DNA of 64,000 bases from Euptelea pleiosperma (taxonomy: Eukaryota; Streptophyta; Magnoliopsida; Ranunculales; Eupteleaceae). Shown here in pieces: positions 1-12,138 of the stretch. The number at the start of each line of letters is the position of its first letter. Position 1 is the first letter of the stretch. The notes beneath the pieces were generated by a model. That model searched no databases, had not been told where the DNA came from, and saw only the letters and a program-made list of their open reading frames with translations. The stretch lies in contig CM068543.1 in assembly GCA_035048495.1 (NCBI GenBank), positions 22,867,751 through 22,931,750 on the forward strand, written 5' to 3'. A program made the translations under genes and the position numbers.

Positions 1-970
1 GGACACATAACAAAGAACATAAAATATTAACACCCAAACAATAGGTTTGATGTGGGATGAATCTTGATTGTTTCAGTTTCAACTTTCAAATAGGTTTCAT
101 TCTTACAAATACCTAGCCAAGAGGTGGGAACTTGATAATATCACAATTTCTTAATTATTTTTTGGGACGTTCGAGATAATTAATATCATAATTTTGTAAG
201 TAAAATGATTTTCCCAATTCTTTTTTGTAACATTTCAAGAGAACCTTTGCAACTTGAAGAGAACCCATACTTCTGAGTTTTTTTTTTCATATCACAATTT
301 GTCATGGGTTTTGTTCCAATCTACTCTGTTTTGACAACATGCAAGTGGTTGCACGACATACAAAAACGGAACGAAGTTAATTACTTTGCGATGCTGTCAC
401 GCCGACATCATTCAAAATGTGTAACACGGTGGTTGAAGCTCAATAAAGTATTTCACTTTTCCCATTTCATCATCATCATTTCTTTACTCCTACATCTATA
501 AAAGAAAGGGTCTTCGATGGTACAAGGTATGCAATCTTCTCTAAAACCTCATCTCCTACTGCTGCTACTAATTTGAGTGTCAGAATGATTTCCTTACCGG
601 TGGAGGAGAGCTATCCTGGAGGAGTGCGTGTTGAAGTGTGCGATGGAGATTTGACATGTAAGATTTTCGCCCACAGGAGCTTTTACTGGTTAAACTTGAA
701 TCGCAGGGGGTGACATGAAAATTCACAAGAGAAAAGTAACAAATTAAAAATGTTCTCGTAATTGAATTGGAAAGAAATTTGACAACCACTATGATGTACA
801 TTGCTTTAGGGGTCTTACCAATTTTAGTTTTCAGTAGTGTACCTAGAATAAAACTTTATATATATGCTAGTTTCGGGTCCCATCCATTCCGATTCATATA
901 TTCAAACAAGTAGTCCCAAATAGAGATGACTGAGATGGGGTGGACGTACCAGGTATCGATTAATTAGTTA
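1..970. repeat. Duplicated block, copy 1 (partner 17091-18066)
   Basis: This block matches 17091-18066 almost base for base, with small indels and scattered substitutions. It probably extends left of the window. On the plus strand it has a TATA-like TCTATAAAAG near position 495 and a short ATG frame of 42 codons at 585 that is also open in the other copy. The two copies of that frame differ by two silent and two replacement changes, which is no proof of coding. Homology stops at 970, where the partner continues into the decayed peptide-gene unit. I do not recognise a gene here. Confidence 0.85.
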
Positions 971-3400
971 TTCTCTCATAGAAATGAGGATATTAAAGCA
1001 GATAACCATGCATTGTTATATATGAAATCTAATTATCGATATCGCTTGCTTCCATCATTTTAACTTATGTGCTTCTACATTGAAATGTTTGCTCTCATGC
1101 AAAACTAGGGAAACTAGCAGCAAATTTTGTAGGAAAATATGGTCCTTAAATGTAACCTACCTCACACTATATAGGCGTTAGTATCAAGTCATCGATCGAA
1201 ACGGATCAATTTGTGGGAATGAATTCTCACCTATCTTGATGGGAAATGATTTTCAGGCTTAGGAGGGAAAATAACCCAGATTTAAATGGCTTGGTAGCAA
1301 AAATTATACATATTTAAAAGGGTCGGACTCCAGGGACCCCCATTCTTGACACCCATTTGAGCGTACCCAGATCGAATAATCAATGACTGATTTTTAGTGA
1401 GGATGATCTCCTCACCATATACATCACCCCTACGCAAAAATCAGCCCATTCTGAAATTTCTAACCCCGTCAAATGTGGTTTTCAAGTTATACAGTAAAAA
1501 TCAACAGTCCATAATTCTTCACTTTCTAAACCAGTCATATAATATCAGAATGATTTATTGAACCTAGGCCCTTCAAATGGTTTTGCACACAAGATGTGTC
1601 CAGCAAGTTTGAACGCCTCAATACTTGTCAAAAGAAAAAAAAAAATCCTAATGACTTTATGTCCTCTTGCCAGTGTCATATTCATCCATATCTAGGTATT
1701 ATTAGTAATGAAGGGTGATTTCTAATACATAATCTTACTTGTGCATGCACAAAATATTAAGGCGTGGGTCCCAAAAGCCCAGATGAATGAGAAAAGATAC
1801 ATCAGGTTGGCAACATGTGGATTAAGTCTTCAGAATAAGGGGATGGGATTTAGGATTCTTGTTCATTGCACAACTACCCCTGCTTAAATCAAACACGTTG
1901 GAAAACCTTTATCAAAAGAAACTATAGCTTTTAATAGTTGGGTTGCTACATAACAAGCTAATATTGCTATGCCTTTGTCGTCCACAACACTCCAGCTCTC
2001 ACCACTTTAAAACATTTGGAAAACCTTCAAAACCTTTATCAAAAGAAACTATATAGCTTTTAACACAACTGTAGTTGGGCCGCTACATAACAAGATAATA
2101 TTACTATTCCTATGTTGTCCACAACACTCCACCTCTCACCACTTTATAACGTAGAACACAAGAAAGGAACAAAGAGGCCAAAACAAGACAAAGATGCCAC
2201 TTTATTTTTTAACAGTATAGTCTAAACCGTATTATGTAGTAGTGACTTTTTAGGATTGATTATACCCATTGGATTCAAGCATGTTTTTGAGTAGTAAATC
2301 CAATGGCTAAAAATCACCATTCAAACTGATTTTTAGTGTGTTTATCCACCAATAGGTGGGCTAAGCATCCATGCAGTCATTAGGCCCAAAAATGATCTAT
2401 GTAGGGCCATGAGAGTCCTATTCTTGACAATCAAAAACTACGGAAAAAAAATTTAGATGCACAGGACCCCGGTGCAGTCGATGTAGAGGACTCTCGTTTT
2501 AGGGCCCAATGATTGCGTGAATGTTCAGCCCACCTATTGATGGATAAACACACTAAAAATCAGCTTAATTTATGATTTCTAGCCATTTGATTTACTACCC
2601 AAAAAAACATGTTTGAAACCAACGGCTAGAATCATGTCCTAAGAAGTACTAAATCTATGGCTAGAGATAATCAATCAGGTTGATTTTTGGTTTGTATAGC
2701 CAATAAGGGGTGGGCTAAAATCTATGTGGTTAGTGGGACTTGGATGTTTGGCCCAACCTAAGGGCGTGTTTGATTGCCAAGTGGGAAAATTATATTTTCC
2801 TTGGGAAAACACAACTGTCTATTGTTAGATAACCATTTTAAATCAGTTTAGTTTTCCCTGCCAAGCCATTTTAATCTAGATAATTTTCCATACTAAGCCT
2901 AGAATTCATTTCCCATCCAGATTAGTGAGAATTCATTTCCACCTGAAAATACGCCTTTATTTTTTCACATGATTGAAGTATGCATTCTCAGTTGCAATCA
3001 AACACGCCTTAAATGAACTACAAACCACAAATTAACTTGATTACTAGTTTCTAAGAGCTGGATTAGTGTCGTTTTCATGGGGTTGATTTTAAACCATGGA
3101 TTTGGAGCATTACTAACCATTATTTAGGGTATAAATATCCAAAGGTTTGAAAGAAGAAGGGGGAGGAGGGGGCTGAGAAATTACATGGTGCCCACTGGTT
3201 GGATTTGTTTTCATAGGGTCAATTTTTCACCGTGGAATTAGAGAATTATTGACCATTATTTAGGGTATAAAGATCCAAAGGTTTGAAAGAGGGAGGGGGT
3301 TAGAAAATTATAGGTTTCAAACCATTGGACCTTTGTACCCAAAATTAGGACCAAATTACAGGGATAAAAATCACTAATCAGCCTCGGATTTGGTCTAGAT
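971..3400. other. Intergenic, MITE debris, no gene seen
   Basis: No supported coding region. The stretch 2260-2720 contains inverted arms of a MITE family seen again at 28010-28340 and 33540-33880 (arms with GGACTCTCGT and GGCCCACTAAC-like sequence). The stretch 3030-3520 holds arms of another family (GGTTGATTTTAA, CACTAATCAGCC) found throughout the window. The rest looks like unique AT-rich DNA. Confidence 0.5.
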
Positions 3401-3839
3401 GTTCATCTAGAGTTGCTCCAAACATTCATACAGTCAGAAATCTCAAAGAAATACCTCGTAGCTCGTATTGTAGGCGATTGAACAAAATGTTTCATGGAGA
3501 TTGCAACATTAAAAAACATAAAACAAAAACTTACTTTTAGGAGGAGTATGGAGCAACGGAGGGGAGCGTAGGATTGTGAGAAGCGCGCAGCGCCGACGAA
3601 GATCGTGGAGCAAGGACGAAGGAGTGAAGCACCGGCGAGGATCGTGCAGCGGCGACAGGAGGTAGTAGTGGCGGCGGGAGGAAATAGCACGGGGAGGCTG
3701 CGTACGGGAGGTAGCGGACGAGAGCAACGGAGGGCTGGAGCAGGTGAAGGAAATGGGGGTTTTCGCGGGAGAGATAGTAGGGTTTGGGGGAATGGGAAGA
3801 TAGGGGTTTTGCACGCGGTTTTTTTTTATTTATTTGGTG

Positions 3840-4078
3840 AGACTTTTACCGACGGTCAGCTTCTGGCCGTCGTTATAAGTCCTTTTTAGAGACGGTTATA
3901 CAAAAACCGTCGGTAAATCCTTCACTATAGGCCAAATTTTCCCACCAAAATGTTTGCAGGTTCTTTAGTGCGGTTTAGCTACAGTTTGTTGTGTGGCCGT
4001 CGGTGAATGTATATTTACCAACAGCTTTAGCTGGCCGTCGGTAAAAATTCGTCGCTATATCCTATTTTTCTTGTAGTG
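3840..4078. mobile_element. CACTA (En/Spm) transposon end
   Basis: Read on the minus strand, the right boundary begins CACTACAAGAAAAATAGG, the usual terminus of plant CACTA transposons. Inside it are several copies, in both orientations, of a subterminal motif like GCCGTCGGTAAA, which is also typical of the family. The GC-richer stretch 3540-3800 just inward may belong to the same element. I find no matching left terminus, so this is a one-ended remnant or an element whose left end has decayed. Confidence 0.75.
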
Positions 4079-4097
4079 AGTATTTAGAATATGAGGA

Positions 4098-4245
4098 TCT
4101 AGCTAGGCTCATGGTTGGGGTGATAGGATTGCCACTAACAGACTCACTAATATGGATGTAAAAGTGAGGCCACTTCCTATGGGATATAGATAAAATATCA
4201 AGAGTATTAATCAAAATATGAAGATCTAGGTGCATCGTCGGGAAC
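4098..4245. repeat. Family D repeat, single copy
   Basis: About 125-150 bp containing GGGGTGATAGGAT and GTGAGGCCACTTCCTATGGG. It recurs as two tandem units at 8756-9012 and as a fragment at 8276-8345. The two tandem units flank a copia fragment on its right, so the repeat may be a non-coding part of a retroelement. I see no coding potential. Confidence 0.6.
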
Positions 4246-4918
4246 AATGGCAAAGCCAGAAAGGGTTGGGGGGGTGCCCTCCCTCAACTTTGAAAATTCT
4301 TTAGAAAACTTTTTATTTTACATCTTAAGTGCCCTTTTCCTTTGCTTTGCCTCCTTGAACAACATTTAATATTTTCATTAGGTCCTATCGATTCCGATTC
4401 AAATATTAAAATAGGTACGTAGTCCCAAAATAAAGATAACCGAGATGGGTGGATCTATCTGGTATTGATTAATTAGGTACCTATTGACACCCTTTATCAA
4501 TCTTAACCATTCACTTCTTGGCTGGACCCTTGTACGTAGGGCTGTAAATGGTCAGTGCTTCGGCCTGGCTTAACTTTCAAATCAGCCCGAGCCTGATGTA
4601 ATTGAAATTTCCAGACCATTTACCCCCTACTTGTCATTTTGTTGCATAATTTAGTACTTAACCCACCAAGAAGCATCAAAATTGAGAAGCACAACAACCA
4701 AATCATTAAGAGAACTGATCTGAACCATCTCTTTTATTGGCCAAATAGTGTCTTTGGCGTTTAAAGTCTACATACAAACAGATTACAACAACTTGGGCCC
4801 AAACCAAGAAATATCCAGTCTGCTCCACGCTACAGCTGAATCCATCAGCAACCATCGATTTACTACTAATACTAATTGATTATGGAAATTAAAACTATGG
4901 GCTATTTTTTCTGCAATC

Positions 4919-5515
4919 TTAAGGGGTTGGTGGCAGTGGGTAAGGGATGGTCGGCACGTTCCGTCGGCAACGCTCATAAACACCGCAAGGTGGAGTTATT
5001 GGGATGCACTTCGTATAAGGCTGTCCATTACCTGTACTTCGACATGTTGGGCCGCGGCCTATAACAACTGTACCTTTCCGGTGCTCACCAACCTTCTTTT
5101 CTGCAGCACAAAGAATGAACTAGATTATATAAGAAATAAAAGAAACTTCTAATATTAAGAAGAAGAAGAAGAAGAAGAAGAAGATACTATTGTTTTGTCT
5201 AAATTCAGATAAATTGCATGTCTAAGAAGAAGAAGAAACAAGATACTATTGTTTTATCTAAATTCAGATAAATTGCACGTCTAATGCGGCAAAAATCTCA
5301 AATTAGAGTCTGAAAATCAGGTTAGAACCATGGTCAAGGTCTATGTCATTAATGTCAATAAACTGATGTACAACGTAATTATAAACTACATGATACTTAC
5401 TAGGCACACGAGGCACGGGCTTCACCACTAATTCTCGAGCCCCTATTTCCTTTGGGACCAAAAGAATGGAAACCAAAATGATGCACAGAACAAGTAAGGC
5501 CTTTGGAAGAACCAT
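4919..5515 (-). CDS. Small secreted Cys-rich peptide (RALF/GRP-like), gene 1
   Basis: Two-exon gene. Exon 1 is 5515-5401 and ends CCTA|GTAAGTAT. Exon 2 is 5058-4919, after the acceptor TTATAG|GCC. The product is 84 residues. Residues 1-27 are a clear signal peptide (MVLPKALLVLCIILVSILLV..., ending GARELV), so the peptide should be secreted. The mature part has four cysteines spaced C-x11-C-x6-C-x5-C, with GQPYTKC and YERCRRN, then a Pro-rich tail ending PPTP. The last pair resembles the GC-x5-C-R end of RALF peptides. The ARELV signal end and the intron placed after it resemble plant GRP-family secreted proteins (PF07172). Neither assignment is certain. A second in-frame acceptor at 5100 would add 14 residues, but the equivalent choice breaks the frame in gene 3, so I prefer 5058. 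A TATA box lies about 40 bp upstream. Receptor and function are unknown. Confidence 0.75.
5158..5184. repeat. (GAA)n microsatellite in intron of peptide gene 1
   Basis: About nine GAA units. On the coding (minus) strand this is a TTC tract lying upstream of the splice acceptors. The same repeat, at different length and distance, occurs in the introns of genes 2 and 3 (12311-12334 and 23940-23985). Confidence 0.85.
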
Positions 5516-5554
5516 CTTTCCACGTATTTGCTAACCACTCTAACCCTGCCTCCC

Positions 5555-5562
5555 TATTTATA
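5555..5562 (-). promoter_or_regulatory. TATA box of peptide gene 1
   Basis: TATAAATA on the minus strand, 40 bp upstream of the start codon, in the same setting (GCAGTATAAATAGGGAGG) as in the sister genes. The untranslated leader would be very short. Confidence 0.65.
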
Positions 5563-6141
5563 CTGCTCTCTCATCTGTGTCTGCATTTCTGTGTTTGAGA
5601 GAGAGAGCGATTCACAACCATAATTAAAACGTAACGTAACGTGGTTATAATGGCCGTTACAAAGTACCGCTCCATCCCCATTACTTTATTTGGTATTTCA
5701 ATGCTAAAACAGGTTATAATGCATGCGTTTAACTGTTATTTCTGATTTTCTTGAAAAAAAATTTTAAAAATAATAAAATATTAAAATGGTGACTTTTATT
5801 TTTTATTTTTTGTGATTTGATCTGTTATAACGTGTATACGGAAGAGAAATAATAGTAACATTATACCGGTCCGTTATAACATTATAACCTTGTTATGATA
5901 AGTGGGAAAGAGAATGACAGCTTGTCGACCAACTAGAATATGGGTCCACCCATTTGGAAAAATTAGGATGACATTTCATTGACTCCCAAGTCCATGAATT
6001 ATCATATTTGATACTTCTTCATGGTCTACATGCAACATGGTCCGAACCTCCAATCACTTCAACTGTATTATCTTAACCATAGCCTATAAGCCACGACTGT
6101 TCTTTATTTTTGACCATATAGTCAAGAAGCCAGCAAAATTC

Positions 6142-6927
6142 GAGTAAAACCTTGATGACAGCCCACAATGAGCCACGTGGCTCACTCTTAGAGGACCCTG
6201 ACCGTATGGATGTAGTAAAACTTCTATTGACAGATGCTTCTGTCACAACACACGATGCGAGCCACATGGCACACTCTTAGTGGAAGCTAACCGTATGGAT
6301 GTTTGGCCAGTCCGTCGATGGACCTCTAACCATAAATCAGCCTGATTAGTGATTTCTATGCGATTCGATTGAAGTTATTTTCATGGGTTGATTTTAACGG
6401 TAGGAATTTGAGCATTATTGAGCATTCTTTGGATGCAAAGATCCAAAGGTTGTAAATCACTAATCAGGCTGATTTTTGGTTCGTAGGTCCATCGAGGGAC
6501 TGGTCAAACATCCATACGGTCAGTGTCCTCTAAGAGTGTTCCACAGGCTCGTATTGTGCGTTGTGATAGAAGCATAGAAGCATCTGTCACAACGCTGTGA
6601 CAGAAGTTTTACTCGTATGCATGGTTGGCCAATCCCTAAGTGGACGTGCAAATAAAAAATCAGCCTGATTAGTAATTTCAAATCTTTGGATCCTAGTTCC
6701 CCAAATATAATGGTCAATAATGCTCAAAATTCATGGTTAAAATCAATCCATGAAGATGACTCCAATCCGAGGCTTAGAAATCACTAATCAGGTTGATTTT
6801 TGGTTTGTAGGTCTAAGGATTGGCCAAACATCGATACAGTCAGAGTCCTCTAAGAGTATGCCACGTGGCTCATATTGTGGGTTGTCATCGGCTTTGATGA
6901 AAGCCCACTGTCATCAAAGTTTTACTC
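6142..6927. mobile_element. Nested MULE-like MITEs (outer element)
   Basis: The outer element begins GAGTAAAACCTTGATGACAG and ends with the inverted form CTGTCATCAAAGTTTTACTC. Its arms contain CCACGTGGC-like sequence and CCGTATGGATGTTTGGCC. It is interrupted at 6213-6614 by a second element. The same nested arrangement is present at 13180-13973 in the sister unit, so both insertions happened before that duplication. Confidence 0.8.
6213..6614. mobile_element. MULE-like foldback MITE, inner element, 9-bp TSD
   Basis: This 402-bp element is almost one long hairpin with termini (G/T)AGTAAAACTTC and GAAGTTTTACTC. It is flanked by GTATGGATG (6204-6212) and GTATGCATG (6615-6623), a 9-bp target duplication with one mismatch. 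Removing it restores the continuous motif CCGTATGGATGTTTGGCC seen in uninterrupted relatives. A 9-bp duplication fits Mutator-like elements. Copies of equal length lie at 35622 and 60857. Confidence 0.85.
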
Positions 6928-7246
6928 GTAAAATTCAATTCTCCGCTATCAGCAGCCCATGAAGATATCATTCATTTTAGTACCCATCAAGGGGCAAAAT
7001 GAAAGGTCGTTCGCTCAAAGTCTGGCACACAAGCAACATTGACTCCAAGTCAACGAATTATCAAATTCTATTATTGCCGAATTTATGAAAATCGGGAGTC
7101 TATGGAGGACATGCTGATGGTCTGCGGGTTCCAAACCACATAAATTGGACCGTAGGGAGGATGTCATCCTCAATGTGAAATTATCATTTTCCTTTTTGAA
7201 AATTCATACACCCTTCATGTGGCGCAGATGCAAAGCTGTAGAAACC

Positions 7247-8079
7247 ATGGTTTTAAAAACGGCTGTTTAAATGGTTTTAACGGCCGTTTAAACGGTAACA
7301 CCCCAAGCCCGTTTCCGTTAAAACCGTTTACGCACGTTTTATCGGTTTTGAAAAAAAACGGCCATTTTTTTGTTTTAACGGCCGTTAAAATCGTTTAAAC
7401 AACCGGTTAATTTTGAAAAATTTTGTGAAGAAAACGGCCGTTAAAACAGTTTAATTCCGTTAAAATCCGTTTTTTTTTTTTTTCAAATTTCAAAATTTGA
7501 ATTTCACGCCACTTTTTCAGTTAAAATCCGTTAAAATCGTTAAAACCGTTAAATTCCGTTTAATTCTGTTTTTTCCCATTTTTTTTCAAATTTTTCCCTG
7601 ACCGTTTCAATCCATTTTAACGGCCGTTTAAATGGTAACGCCCCCAGTCCGTTTAACCGTTAAAACAGCCTCCTTTAAACCTTGGTAGCAACGACCGTTA
7701 TAACGGTTTGGGGGCGTTACCGTTTTTTTCGTTACGCTCGGGGGAAAAATGAAAAAATTAGGAAAAAAATAAAAAATAACGGAAAAATAAAAAAAAGGGC
7801 GTTGAAATTCAAATTCGAAATTTGAATTTCAAAAATGGAAAATAACAGAAAAACCAGAATATAATGGAAAAATTACGGAAAAAACAGAAAAATGGCCACT
7901 TTTTTCCCAATTTTTTCTAAAAAATAACGGTCATTATTTTTGTTATAATGGAAAAATAACAGAAAAATAACGGCCATTATTTTCGTTATAACGGCAGTTA
8001 TTTTTTGGGCGTTTTAACGGTATGCAACGTAATGGGGTAGGTACGAATCTGTTATATAACGGCCGATTTTTAAACCTTG
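7247..8079. mobile_element. Composite TIR element of the CAAGGTTTAAA family
   Basis: Two related parts lie head to tail, one rich in TTTAAACGG and one in TTATAACGG, with termini CATGGTTTTAAAAACGG on the left and the inverted CAAGGTTTAAA on the right. The flanks GTAGAAACC and GCAGAAAGC look like a diverged 9-bp target duplication. The sister unit near 14295 lacks the element (GTAGAAACCATGG runs straight on). There is no coding capacity, so it is non-autonomous. The superfamily is uncertain. Confidence 0.7.
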
Positions 8080-8454
8080 GCAGAAAGCATCGAATTGATG
8101 AGCACCGCATAGGAGATCCCCTGGTCCAAACATCATCCGAATTGAATGATATTATCTCTAGTCCAAACAGCACCCTTATTAATTGTCATTCTACAGAACC
8201 ATACATGAAATTTTCACCTCATATATATGAATCCTCATTCAACTCTTTTGAAGTCATTGGATCTTTTCCTTATACAGTTGGGGTGGAAGGATCGCCCCCA
8301 ACAAACTCACCACTATGGACGTAGAAGTGAGGCCACTTCCTATATATGGGCTTTGGTCCTAGCCTAAAGCTCGGCTAACGCTTAGAGGGAGGCCCATGGC
8401 CCAAAAAATTAACCTTGGGCAGGGTTGGGCCAACCTATTTAAGCATCATCAAGA

Positions 8455-8660
8455 ATATGGTTTTCTACCTGTTTTTGGATCTCAACACTTTCTGTATTTC
8501 GTTCCTTTCAACTCATTCAAGTTAGACCCACGCACTAAACCTTGCATTTTCAATGGATACAGTGTCAACCATGTAGGATAAAAATGCCTCGACTCCTCCA
8601 CCTGGCATGTTTATACATCTAAACATATGACATTTGATGAAACATGTTTTCATTGTGGGT
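8455..8660 (+). pseudogene. Ty1/copia integrase C-terminal fragment
   Basis: The translation gives VFGSQHFLYFVPFNSFKLD, then KPCIFNGYSVNH and, past an in-frame stop at 8579, KCLDSSTWHVYTSKHMTFDE. This is the copia segment linking integrase to reverse transcriptase (usual pattern: KLD..SKPC.FLGYS..HKGYKCLD...V..SRHV.FDE). The stop replaces an expected Tyr codon. No LTRs are seen nearby, so it is a dead fragment. Confidence 0.8.
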
Positions 8661-8755
8661 TACATTCTCTTCTTATGCCACCAACTCATTTCTTAGAGGT
8701 GTTTAAATGAGTAGAACTCACTTGGTCTCTCCCTTCTTTGAGATCAACAACCTCA

Positions 8756-9012
8756 CAAATATGGTTGGGGTGATAGGATCGCCGCTAATAGACTCACCAA
8801 TATGGATGAAAAAGTGAGGCTACTTCTTATGGGATATAGACAAAATATCAAGAGTCGTATTCAGAATGTGAGGATCTAGGCCCATGGTTTGGGTGATAGG
8901 ATCGCCACTAAAAGACTCACCAATATGGATGTAGAAGTGAGGCCACTTCCTATGGGAGATAGAAAAAATATTAAGAGTATTCAAAATATGAAGATCTAGG
9001 CCCATGTTTGGG
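8756..9012. repeat. Two tandem family D units (about 128 bp each)
   Basis: Two adjacent diverged units, each from ATGGTT(T/G)GGGTGATAGGATCGCC to a GATCTAGGCCC-type end, with a third start (ATGTTTGGG) at the right edge. A 70-bp fragment of the same repeat lies left of the copia fragment at 8276-8345. Confidence 0.75.
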
Positions 9013-9177
9013 AAGGCGTCGAAGCTAAAAATTATAAAAGATTTTTGAGAGGATTACGTGCACAATATATCCAATTTGTCACATCACATAAGGTTCTCTA
9101 AGATGAAGTTCATTAATTACCTCAATAAACTTTGACACATTTACATTAAGTATAGGTTCAAGTTCAAAATACATTTA

Positions 9178-9618
9178 GGACCTGTTTGGTAACGCATCGC
9201 GGCGGGAAAATAAAATATTTGCTTTCACTAATATTCGCCCGGGTGGGTTTGGCAGCCACTTGCCCCCTGCAAACATTTAGCCGGGCCCACAAATTTGACC
9301 ACCGCGGCAGGAAAATATTTGATCCCCCCCCCCATCACTATTTTCAATAAAAATAATTTTTTTAATATATAAAAAAGTTAAAAATGAGTTTTTTTTTTAT
9401 CCTTTGACATAATATATTGTTCCCGCACTCGCCTAACCCATTTTTGACTTCCTTTGATATGTGGGACCCACTCAAATTGAAAGAAAATGAAGTAAGCTAG
9501 CTTATACATGTACCAAATGTTGTTAAATATTGATATGAACAAATATTTAACCAAGATAATATTCGCTTGGCTAAATATTCACCATCGGAACTCATTTTCT
9601 CACGTACCAAACATGCCC
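9178..9618. mobile_element. PIF/Harbinger-type MITE, TTA target duplication
   Basis: A 441-bp element with ends GGACCTGTTTGGTA and TACCAAACATGCCC (inverted), flanked on both sides by TTA. The terminus and 3-bp TTA duplication are characteristic of Tourist/Harbinger MITEs. A second copy in opposite orientation lies at 22263-22788. Confidence 0.85.
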
Positions 9619-11260
9619 TTATATTTATATATAACACTTCAAATTGCGCATCTAAATTTAATTGTATTTCTTAAAGATATTTTGAAACAAATGAGAGATT
9701 ATTGGAATAAAGTATTTAAAATGAATTTATAGTAGTTACTCATTGACTCCTTTTATTGTCCTTGTTATTAGGAAGTTAAAGAGACAACCTTATGGAACCT
9801 TCTAGAACAAAAATCACTCATGGTATTCCCAATGTGCCTTCTCATCCAATAAATGACCATTAATATTCTTCATATAAGATTCTAGATATTTCATGTATTG
9901 AAGTTGCATAGAGAAAAGACAAATAATGGTATTTTTAAAACTTATGTGATTAGGGGTTGTACACTAATTAAAGACTCATTTGAGATTATTATGTGACTCT
10001 TAGGCTGCTCATGGGTGGTCTACAAAAGGCTACTAAGGGTCAAAAATGAGTTAACACGCATTGCTCAATCTAGAAAGCTACAAGAGTAATTATAGCGAGT
10101 TTCTCTCACTAGAAGGAAGCTTAGAGAGTCTTGCCAAGTTATAAAAAATTTTCTCATAAAAAAGAATAGCATAGAGACTTTCCCAAAATTTGAACGTAAT
10201 AGATTTCCTTTATTTATTTACTTTTAGGTTAATTATTTTATACATACTTATCGAATTAAACGCTGTTTTAATCGGATAATTTACATTTTTTATTTCATTT
10301 CTGTATTGGAAAATCCGAAACGGAGATTTGTTCAACAGTCTCTCATGAGAGTGCAATCCATTGAGATTATATTAAGTTTGAATTTATTGAATCACAAAGA
10401 TAGTGTTGCTCTTGTAGTTCCTTAATTATATCTTGCGAGGCTCCAAATATCTTCAAAAATCGTTTACAGACCTCTAAGTTAGACTTGATTTATTTAAATA
10501 ATATTAACATGATTTTGTAGCTGTAATTCAAATATATCTAACAATATTTTCATTGCAACAAATGTATTTTGGTCCTTTCATAGATGCTTTAATTGGTGTA
10601 TGATGTAATTTACGTTCCATTATGGCTCTACTCGGTTCACAGCAAATTGAGTGCAATGCGCTCACTTGCCACAATTTTGAGATTTCAAGTGATTGGTTGG
10701 AGGCGTGCAAATGAACTATTGTGCAAGTGGGTTCCAAGCCCATGCAAAATCCTTAACAAAATAGAAGCAAGCAAGTGCAGCCTAAAAACTGATGCAAGTA
10801 GGTGCATTGTATTAGCTCAACATTTTTTCTTCCGAAAAACATTAATAAAAATAATAACCCAAGATTAATTATCATATTTTTATTTTAGTTTTCTATTTCT
10901 TTGATATAGTTAGTCCGGGCGCCTAACCCCAAACTTTCCCCTTTAGAAAATAATAAAAATAACATGGTACTAATAATAATTTTATTGTGCATTTATTTTT
11001 TTATAAAATCAAGCTAGAAATAAAATAATCCATTGCATTCTTTTGCAATGCACTACCAACCAATTAGCTAAACTTCGTTTGCATCTATTTATAGGCGTGA
11101 ACCAAACAGTTGTAAGTGACTTGCATTGTAACTGATTACAACGCAAGTTGATATCAAAATGCACTCAAGTGTAGGGGTAATCAGGTCTACGGGTTGTCAG
11201 GTCTAGAGGTAATCCTCACTTTTAGAAAGGTAAGGGGCCTAACTAAATTCGAATTGCAAA
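9619..11260. other. Intergenic, no gene recognised
   Basis: AT-rich DNA with no supported gene. At 10,590-10,800 there is a stretch related to the MITE at 21411-21650 (shared GCAATGC(G/A)CTC, TTGGTTGG, GCATGCAAATGAACT-like words), so it is probably a diverged copy. Confidence 0.45.
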
Positions 11261-11502
11261 AGAAGGGGGTAGTTGATTCCGATTCAGATATTGAAACATG
11301 TAGTCGAAAATAAAAATAACTGAGACCGGGTGGACCTATCAGGTATTGATTAATTAGGTACCCATTAACACCCCTTATCAATCTTAACCATTCAATTAAT
11401 ATGTCACTTCTTGGCTGGACCCTTGTACGTAGGGCTGTGTATGGTCCATGATTGGGCCTTCACTTAAATTTCAACTCAGCCCGAGCCTGATGTAATTCAA
11501 AT

Positions 11503-11842
11503 CATGGTTTAAAATAACGCCGTTTAAACGTTTTAACAGTTGTTAAAATGACAACGCCCCAAGCCCGTTACATTAAGAGTCGTTTTGTGGCAAAAAATTG
11601 CGAAAAAATGGCCTTTATTTCCATAAAATTTTCGTAATTTTTGTTTTTTTTCATTTCTGAAAAGTTGAAATTCAAAATTCAAAATTTGAATTTCAGAGCC
11701 ATTTCCCCCCTTTTTTTCCTGTTAAATTTGTCAAAATCCGTTAAATTCCATTTTTTCTATTTTTTTTCCCTTTTTTCCCCTGTCCGTTACAATTCATTTT
11801 AACAACCGTTTTAACTGTTTTAACAATAATGTCCCCAGCCCG
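11503..11842. mobile_element. CAAGGTTTAAA-family element, right end truncated
   Basis: Begins CATGGTTTAAAATAACGCC and carries the family core (ACGCCCCAAGCCCG, a T-rich middle, CAAAATTTGAATTTC, CCCAGCCCG). It sits in the 3' flank of peptide gene 2. The same flank in gene 1 (4600-4640) is free of it, while gene 3 has a copy at the equivalent point (23060-23320). The right terminus seems lost in a junction with the flank word GTTTACCCCCTACTTG. Confidence 0.65.
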
Positions 11843-12138
11843 TTTACCCCCTACTTGTCATTTTGTTGCATATTTTAGTACCTAATCCACCAAGAAGCAT
11901 AAAATTTGAGAAGCTCAACAACAAAGTTATTAAGGTAACTGATCTGAACCATCTCTTTTATTGGCCAAATAGTGTTTTTGGCATTTACAGTCTACATACA
12001 TACAGATTCCAACAACTGGGTCCCAACCATGAAATATCAAGTCTACTCCATGCCACAACTGAATCCATTACCAACGATTTACTACTAATACTAATTGATT
12101 ATGGAAATTAAAACTATAGGCTATTTTTTTCTGCAATC

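Noticed and set aside
580..801. 73-residue minus-strand frame conserved in both copies of the duplicated block
   Set aside because: Conservation follows from the recent duplication; substitutions show no coding bias and a short frame on the other strand is equally preserved.
3403..3889. Overlapping open frames on both strands
   Set aside because: The segment lies at a CACTA end and is GC-richer, which lengthens chance frames; the translations are low-complexity.
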